Assembly: GCA_015068525.1 (NCBI GenBank)
Contig: SVKJ01000008.1
Span: 23,083 to 87,082, forward strand
Length of the DNA stretch: 64,000 bases
Direction: 5' to 3'
Origin: Oscillospiraceae bacterium
GTDB lineage: Bacteria; Bacillota; Clostridia; UMGS1840; HGM11507
Shown here: piece by piece, positions 59,333 to 64,000 of the stretch
Numbering within the stretch: the stretch's first letter is position 1
Layout: every line of letters begins with the position of its first letter
Notes under the pieces: generated by a model
Databases searched by the model: none
What the model saw: the letters and a program-made list of their open reading frames with translations, nothing else
What the model was told of the DNA's origin: nothing
Program-made: the position numbers and the translations under genes

Positions 59333-60325
59333 ATGAAAATAACTTTTTTTATTGGAAATGGATTTGATTTAAACCAAAATTTAAAAACATCATATCCTGA
59401 ATTTCTTAAAACATATCTACCTGAAAAAGAAGAAGATTCAGATATTGTAAAATACTTTAAGAAAAAATTAGAACAATATAATTGCTGGAGTGACTTGGAA
59501 TCTTCTCTTGGCAAAATTTTAATTCATTATGATGAGGAAACAATTGATGATTTTATTAAAGGATTAAATGATATAAAGAAATGCCTTTCCTTATATTTGT
59601 CAGAACAAGAAAAAAAGTTTAAATATAAATTTAGGAAAATAAAAAAAGAATTAAAGCGCACTTTCGCAATGTATTACAATAAAAAAGGTTATCTATATCC
59701 ATTCTTTGATTTATATGCTGATAATTCGGAAAACAATGAAATCAACTTTATTACATTTAATTACACCAAAATTCTTAATAAAATGGTTGCTAAAATTCGC
59801 AAAAAAAGGTATTCTTTTGATACAAAGACGACACACAATTCTATTGGACAGGTTATATCAATACACGGAAATACTAATAAAGGGTTTATTTTGGGACTAA
59901 ATGATAAATCTCAAATAAACAATGACAAGCTTAAAAACAATGACAAATTGTTACAACACATAATTAAATCAAATCAAGTTACAACCATGAACAGATGTAA
60001 TACACATAACGAGGTTCAGAAAATCATAGAGAATTCAGATATTATTTATGTATATGGAATGTCGTTTGGTGAAACAGATGCTACATATTGGGAAACTATA
60101 GTTAAATGGTTAAAAACAAATGCGTCTCACAAACTAATTATAAATAATTATAACCCCTCTTTCAATCCCATCGATATGGGAGCCATCTCTTATAATTCTC
60201 AGAAAATATCTTATATTTTTAAGAACTATGGTGCTAATACAAACATATTAGAAGAACAAGTTTTCTATATAGAAAACTCCACCCTTTTTAATTTTGTAAA
60301 AAAATCAAAAAAACACAGAATATAA
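59333..60325 (+). CDS. AbiH-family abortive infection protein
   Basis: A 330-residue protein related to lactococcal AbiH, which aborts phage infection by an unknown mechanism. The signature is at the N-terminus, IGNGFDLNQNLKTSYPEFLKTYL, a nucleotide-binding-like GNGFD loop. Then comes WSDLESSLGKI, the central INFITFNYTKILNKMV, the IHGNTNKGFILGLND block and, near the C-terminus, SDIIYVYGMSFGETDATYWETI followed by LIINNYN. This set is shared by AbiH and some SIR2-like proteins. AAGGAGGAATTA precedes ATG 59333. It has its own promoter, and no second defence gene accompanies it apart from the broken 2TM-beta gene. Confidence 0.88.
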   Translation: MKITFFIGNGFDLNQNLKTSYPEFLKTYLPEKEEDSDIVKYFKKKLEQYNCWSDLESSLGKILIHYDEETIDDFIKGLNDIKKCLSLYLSEQEKKFKYKFRKIKKELKRTFAMYYNKKGYLYPFFDLYADNSENNEINFITFNYTKILNKMVAKIRKKRYSFDTKTTHNSIGQVISIHGNTNKGFILGLNDKSQINNDKLKNNDKLLQHIIKSNQVTTMNRCNTHNEVQKIIENSDIIYVYGMSFGETDATYWETIVKWLKTNASHKLIINNYNPSFNPIDMGAISYNSQKISYIFKNYGANTNILEEQVFYIENSTLFNFVKKSKKHRI

Positions 60326-60683
60326 CAGTTAAAATGAATTTATAGCAAAATTTATTTTGACCACATGATATCCCACAGTTAGCTCTGGACTACATGGAAA
60401 CAGTGGAGATAAAATGTCTAAAGAGTATGTTGAATGTAGCGGAAAGGACTAAAAAAAGAAAAAACCGCTATATATCAGGCTTTAGCGAGCGTTCGGGACA
60501 AAGTGGCAACAGGTTCAAACTATTCTAATAAATTAATAGATTGTTTTTTTAGATGTGTTTAGTTATAGGAGAATTTTCAATAGCATCAATAAAGCATCAA
60601 AAGGCATAAGGTTCAAAAGACCGAGTGTTACAAACGGCGGAGCGGTGGGAACAATTTGAACGGTCTTTTTAATTTGACATGAC
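60326..60683. other. Right part of the island, possible gene remnant
   Basis: On the plus strand a 55-codon open stretch (about 60360-60525, containing PQLALDYMETVEIKCLKSM) has no start codon or ribosome site. It could be the tail of a deleted gene, perhaps a recombinase, but I cannot identify it. Stem AAAGACCG/CGGTCTTT (about 60615-60669) with T residues is a terminator-like structure just before the right repeat. Confidence 0.4.
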
Positions 60684-61021
60684 CTCCAAAACCGCGTGCC
60701 GTGAGTTCAAGTCTTACTACCCCTGCCAAGAAAAAAGACATCCATTGGATGTCTTTTTTCAGTTATATTTGCTTTTGGCAAGTTATATTGCTACGCAGTT
60801 ATACTCGGCTTACGCCTAGTGGTATTGTGATTTCGCACAGTATAAAGGCAAAGATAATATCACTGAAACTGGAAGTTTCAATATCACTTTTGATTTATCA
60901 AAAATATCACTCCATCGAAGATGGAATATCACTATTTTTGCATCAATTTTCCATCCTGTTTCATCTATTTCCAATGTTTCCGTCTGCTACATCATCAAAA
61001 AAGCATCAAAGGATTTTGTTT
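60684..61021 (+). repeat. 338-bp direct repeat, right copy with tRNA-Trp 3' fragment
   Basis: Begins CTCCAAAACCGCGTGCC, the anticodon loop of tRNA-Trp, and holds the rest of the tRNA to CCA, then the terminator and hairpin cluster of the left copy. The 5' half of the tRNA is absent, so this is not a functional tRNA. It marks the right border of the island. Confidence 0.85.
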
Positions 61022-61149
61022 CACTATTACATCCTTTATTCAACACACAATACCTTAAAGACAGTTGCAAGTCAAGTTAAAAGGTGAAATAGGTCTTTAA
61101 AAGAATTTTAAAAATATATAACAGTAATTTTATTGACATAAACATAACA

Positions 61150-61207
61150 TAAAAGGGCGTCCCTTAATAAGTGGTTTCACTTTATTAAGGCAACGACCTT
61201 TTTTTAG
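61150..61207 (-). terminator. Hairpin terminator of the second AraC gene
   Basis: Outer AAAAGG(GCG)TC and GACCTTTT plus inner CCTTAATAA-GTGGTTTCAC-TTTATTAAGG form a long stem between the repeat and the AraC stop. Runs of A and T flank it, so it may work in both directions. Confidence 0.65.
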
Positions 61208-61221
61208 TGCTGTGAGTTACT

Positions 61222-62064
61222 TCATTTGTTAATTTTATTACGGTACGAAGACGGCGTTATACCGATAGATTTTTTAAACATTTTCATAAAGTATGTCTCA
61301 TCGGCAAATCCTACGGAATAGGCAATCTGCTTAATACTTAAGTTTGTGTTTAATAAAAGTTTTTGTGCTTCCTCGAGTCTGACTTTTATTATATTTCCTT
61401 TAGCTGTTAACTCACTTTTGTTTTTAAAAAGTTTGCAAAGATATGAATGGCTTATATTAAAATTTTTACATATTTCTTCAATTGTAAGTGAAGGTCTGGA
61501 ATAATGAAGTTTTATATATTTTATAATAGATTCTACAATATTGTTGTTTGAAAGAGAATTATTCTGCTTTTTAATAAATGAGTCAATTATATTATAAAAA
61601 ACGGATAGAACTTCATAATAACTTACATTATCGTCCTTAAACCTTTTTTTAATTAAATTTTCACATTGATAAATTATATCACTAAAGTCGCTGACTTGAA
61701 TCACATAATTGTCTTTTTCAAAACCTATAAGATTAAGATACTTTTCACTTTTATTACCATTAAAATTAAACCAGAAATACTCCCAGGGGCTTTTCTTTTC
61801 AGGATAATATTTTGCCTTAGTTTCGTTGGGGAGCATAAAAATATCCCCTTTCTTTATTTTGTACTTCTTTTTGCCTACATATAAAGTTCCTGCACCATTT
61901 ATAACAAAACTTATAGAATAATGATAACGTACACGATAATCTTTAAAAGGTTCTGCAATATGCGAAAAATTTGTGTATCCTACGGTAGTGATATATAAAT
62001 CATTTTCAATAAAATTATAAAAAGGTATTAAAATTTCATCCATATCTTTATATTGCATTTTCAT
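61222..62064 (-). CDS. AraC-family transcriptional regulator, second locus
   Basis: A 280-residue regulator. The cupin domain has YRVRYHYSISFVINGAGTLYVGKKKYKIKKGDIFMLPNETKAKYYPE. The C-terminal helix-turn-helix pair is LTIEEICKNFNISHSYLCKLFKNKSELTAKGNIIKVRLEEAQKLLL and IKQIAYSVGFADETYFMKMFKKSIGITPSSYR. It is divergent from the lyase gene at 62710 and probably controls it. The start is ATG 62064 or 62058; GAAGGG and AAAGG both lie upstream. Confidence 0.88.
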   Translation of the reverse strand: MKMQYKDMDEILIPFYNFIENDLYITTVGYTNFSHIAEPFKDYRVRYHYSISFVINGAGTLYVGKKKYKIKKGDIFMLPNETKAKYYPEKKSPWEYFWFNFNGNKSEKYLNLIGFEKDNYVIQVSDFSDIIYQCENLIKKRFKDDNVSYYEVLSVFYNIIDSFIKKQNNSLSNNNIVESIIKYIKLHYSRPSLTIEEICKNFNISHSYLCKLFKNKSELTAKGNIIKVRLEEAQKLLLNTNLSIKQIAYSVGFADETYFMKMFKKSIGITPSSYRNKINK

Positions 62065-62174
62065 TTTCCTTTCCCTTCCAATGATATATTTTTCCATTTG
62101 AGATTAACAAATTTTTCTTATAATGTCAAGTATATTATATAAAGATAGTGTAAAAAAATACAGTTTTTTTACAT

Positions 62175-62212
62175 AATTATCCATTTGAATTATTATAAGT
62201 GTATGATAAAAT
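62175..62212 (+). promoter_or_regulatory. Promoter upstream of the lyase gene with the shared AraC-locus motif
   Basis: TTGAAT (62185-62190), a 16-base spacer and TAAAAT (62207-62212). AATTATCCATTTGAA (62175-62189) overlaps the -35 element and matches 14 of 15 bases of the motif at 54831-54845. A transcript from here would cross the type 3 element before reaching the lyase gene. Confidence 0.6.
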
Positions 62213-62362
62213 TAATTTGAAGATAAGTTTAGTGATAAAATGTAAAAAAACCCGAAAAAGATATAAAAACACATTAAGAAACATCAAGATGTATATGGTA
62301 AAATAAAAATGGAAAATCAAATAATGTAATTAAAAGTAGAGAACAAAAAAGCGATAAAGGGA

Positions 62363-62637
62363 TAGCCGTCGGAGAGCTATCCGAACCCGCCTCTAACCCT
62401 TAAAAATCGGCTTTTTCGTTGTTGTCGATTCCGATATACCTCGTATTATCGAAATCTTCCGCCTGGAAAAACCAGAATTTTTAAGAGTTATAGGTTCGAA
62501 GAATTTTCAAATTAGGAAATTTTTCGATAGAATGAGATAAAAGGTGCAGGGAATATGCGATATTTCCAAGACTTTTAACGAAATTATATCAAAAATTTAC
62601 AATTTAAAAACGAGTTCGGATAACTTTCCGACGGCTA
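62363..62637 (+). repeat. Dispersed non-coding element, type 3, copy b
   Basis: A 275-bp near-identical copy of 18984-19258 in the same orientation, with the same terminal inverted repeat, here extended to GGATAGCC/GGCTATCC. It lies between the promoter and the start of the lyase gene. A further TAGCCGTCGG at 62683-62692 is complementary to its right end. Confidence 0.9.
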
Positions 62638-62709
62638 TCCACTTATTGTATATATGCAATAAAACCTCTTATTAAAATATATTAGCCGTCGGCTGTCAGG
62701 AGGAATACT

Positions 62710-64000
62710 ATGAAAAAACTTACACGCAAAATAAGCCTATTGATATCTGTTCTTATATTATGTCATAGTGCTTTGCCTTTATTTATATACGCATCAGATG
62801 CATCGCCTGTTATAATTGAAGCAGAAGGTTTTGAAGTGGGTAATACGCATAATTTTAAGTTAATTGAAGATTCTTCTGCATCGGAAGGATACAGCCTTAA
62901 AACTTATGTGAATAACACTGCCAAGACTCCATCGTATAACGATGCAGGTTATATTGAATATACTTTTAACGTTTCACAAATCGGATATTATAATATATGG
63001 ATAAGAAGTAAGTCTCAAACTACAGGAAGTGACTCGGTATATTATGCAGGGGTTAGTTCTGAAAGTTATGTATATAAAGAATTCCCTATAGATGAGACAA
63101 ATTATTTGTGGTCAAGACTTGAAAAAGCATATCTTAATAAAGGAACTTATACAATAAGATTTTTTTCAAGAGAAGGAAATAGTGCGAATGGATTTTGTCT
63201 TGATAAAATCCTTGTAACCGATAACGGCTCTTATACTCCTTCGGGAATTGATGGAGCAAACAACACTATTGATAAAAATCTTCCTGATACATACGGGAAA
63301 CCGAAGGTTTATCCTCCAAAGGATGAGCATCCGAGAGTTCTTGTAAATTCCCAATTGCTTGAAACGGTCAAAAAGAATTTAAATCATGAACAAAACAAAG
63401 ATATGTATGCAAAGGTTCAAAGTTATGCAACGCAGAATAAGAACGGTATTCTTTTGGAGAACAGTAAAAATAACTATTCTGAAACTGAACTTGCAATAGC
63501 GGAAAGCTGTGCATTTATGTATCTTATCGATAATGTTGAGAATTTTTCTTATGGAGAAAAAGCTATAACAAATATTAAAAATATATGCAATACACTTGTT
63601 CTTACAGATAATAAATTTGTTACAAGAGCCGCAGGTCATACAATTTATGTAACAGCACTTATATATGACTGGTGTTATGACCTTCTTGATGAAACTGAAA
63701 AAGAAGAACTTATCGGGCATATTGTTAATCTTGCAACAACAATGGAAATTGGCTGGCCTGCAACAAAACAGGGTAATTTCGTTGGTCACGGAAGTGAAAG
63801 TCAACTTTTAAAAGATTTGTTTGCAGCAGCGGTTGCAATTTATGATGAATATCCTGAATTTTACGAACTTGTTGGCGGAAGATTATATAACGAAATGATT
63901 CCTGCAAGAGACTTTATGTATGAAGGTCATTATTTCCAGATAGGAAGCGGATACGGACCTTACAGATATACAGCAGATATGTGGAATGCATTCTTGTTAA
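62710..64000 (+). CDS. Secreted heparinase II/III-like polysaccharide lyase (partial)
   Basis: The first 430 residues of a protein that runs off the window. A signal peptide (residues 1-29, ISLLISVLILCHSALPLFIYASD) leads into a CBM-like beta-sandwich (residues 34-175: IIEAEGFEVGNTHNF, YIEYTFNVSQIGYYNIWIRSKS, LNKGTYTIRFF). The segment HPRVLVNSQLLETVKKNL and then alpha-helical repeats (AGHTIYVTALIYDWCYDLL, GHGSESQLLKDLFAAAVAIYDEYPEF, YFQIGSGYGPYRY) are typical of the alpha/alpha-toroid of alginate and heparinase II/III-type lyases. It probably cleaves a uronic acid-containing polysaccharide outside the cell. CAGGAGGAAT precedes ATG 62710. Confidence 0.8.
   Translation, partial: MKKLTRKISLLISVLILCHSALPLFIYASDASPVIIEAEGFEVGNTHNFKLIEDSSASEGYSLKTYVNNTAKTPSYNDAGYIEYTFNVSQIGYYNIWIRSKSQTTGSDSVYYAGVSSESYVYKEFPIDETNYLWSRLEKAYLNKGTYTIRFFSREGNSANGFCLDKILVTDNGSYTPSGIDGANNTIDKNLPDTYGKPKVYPPKDEHPRVLVNSQLLETVKKNLNHEQNKDMYAKVQSYATQNKNGILLENSKNNYSETELAIAESCAFMYLIDNVENFSYGEKAITNIKNICNTLVLTDNKFVTRAAGHTIYVTALIYDWCYDLLDETEKEELIGHIVNLATTMEIGWPATKQGNFVGHGSESQLLKDLFAAAVAIYDEYPEFYELVGGRLYNEMIPARDFMYEGHYFQIGSGYGPYRYTADMWNAFLL

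Noticed and set aside
60701..61087. 128-codon frame in the right direct repeat
   Set aside because: Same tRNA fragment, terminator and hairpin sequence as the left copy; no ribosome site.
63379..63804. 141-codon minus-strand frame near the window end
   Set aside because: It is antisense to the secreted lyase gene, whose plus-strand frame is open from 62710 to the window end with signal peptide and domain motifs.

Overview
The window is AT-rich DNA from an anaerobic, spore-forming, Gram-positive bacterium of the class Clostridia, probably an uncultured gut-type polysaccharide degrader. The evidence is spore genes (spmA, spmB, gpr, a SpoVD-like PBP with PASTA domains, a Cys-rich coat or exosporium-like protein), meso-diaminopimelate chemistry (ddh, and MurE with a DNPR motif), rubrerythrin, Clostridia-type families (DUF4364, DUF378, ApgM) and strong AGGAGG-type ribosome sites. 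The species cannot be named from the sequence.

Layout. 1-5.6 kb: the groEL 3' end, ddh, spmAB, then DUF4364/MBL hydrolase/nucleoside kinase and a zinc-ribbon gene. 5.7-9.2 kb: the rpmH-rnpA-yidD-yidC-khpB cluster usually found near the origin, followed by rsmI. 9.3-16.7 kb: a Cys-rich protein, pgm, and an aspartate-family block (apgM-like homoserine kinase analogue, ACT protein, hom, lysC). 16.9-22.8 kb: an accessory module (membrane Rossmann/RyR-like protein, stand-alone RyR protein, vWA-like/TM/TIR protein) directly upstream of rsmG and noc. 23.4-30.1 kb: pckG, mntP, gpr, rpsT, rubrerythrin, gdhA. 30.4-46.4 kb: a division and cell-wall (dcw) cluster from mraZ to ftsZ, without murD, murC, murB or ftsA, then tyrS. 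46.4-52.9 kb: two small paralogous membrane proteins, LysR/aspartase, an M20 peptidase, an EndA-like nuclease and a HAD phosphatase. 53.0-61.0 kb: an apparent island next to tRNA-Trp, bounded by a 338-bp direct repeat that contains the 3' part of the tRNA. It holds an AraC regulator, a truncated SLH/GLUG surface protein, a broken 2TM-beta effector-like gene and an AbiH-type gene. 61.2-64 kb: a second AraC regulator and a secreted heparinase II/III-like lyase that runs off the window.

The two most unusual features are as follows. (1) The RyR/TIR membrane module at 16.9-21.1 kb looks like a nucleotide-signalling or conflict system placed inside a chromosome-housekeeping operon. (2) There is a superfamily of about 275-bp non-coding elements in three types, each with its own terminal inverted repeat but related interiors. 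They occur at 4946-5222, 18984-19258, 26764-27039, 27038-27310 and 62363-62637, with remnants near 22.9-23.1 kb. Every full copy lies in the same orientation as the gene that follows it, usually with its end touching that gene's ribosome site. They behave either as TA-targeted MITEs or as structured leader RNAs.

All assignments were made by eye from translated motifs, without database searches.
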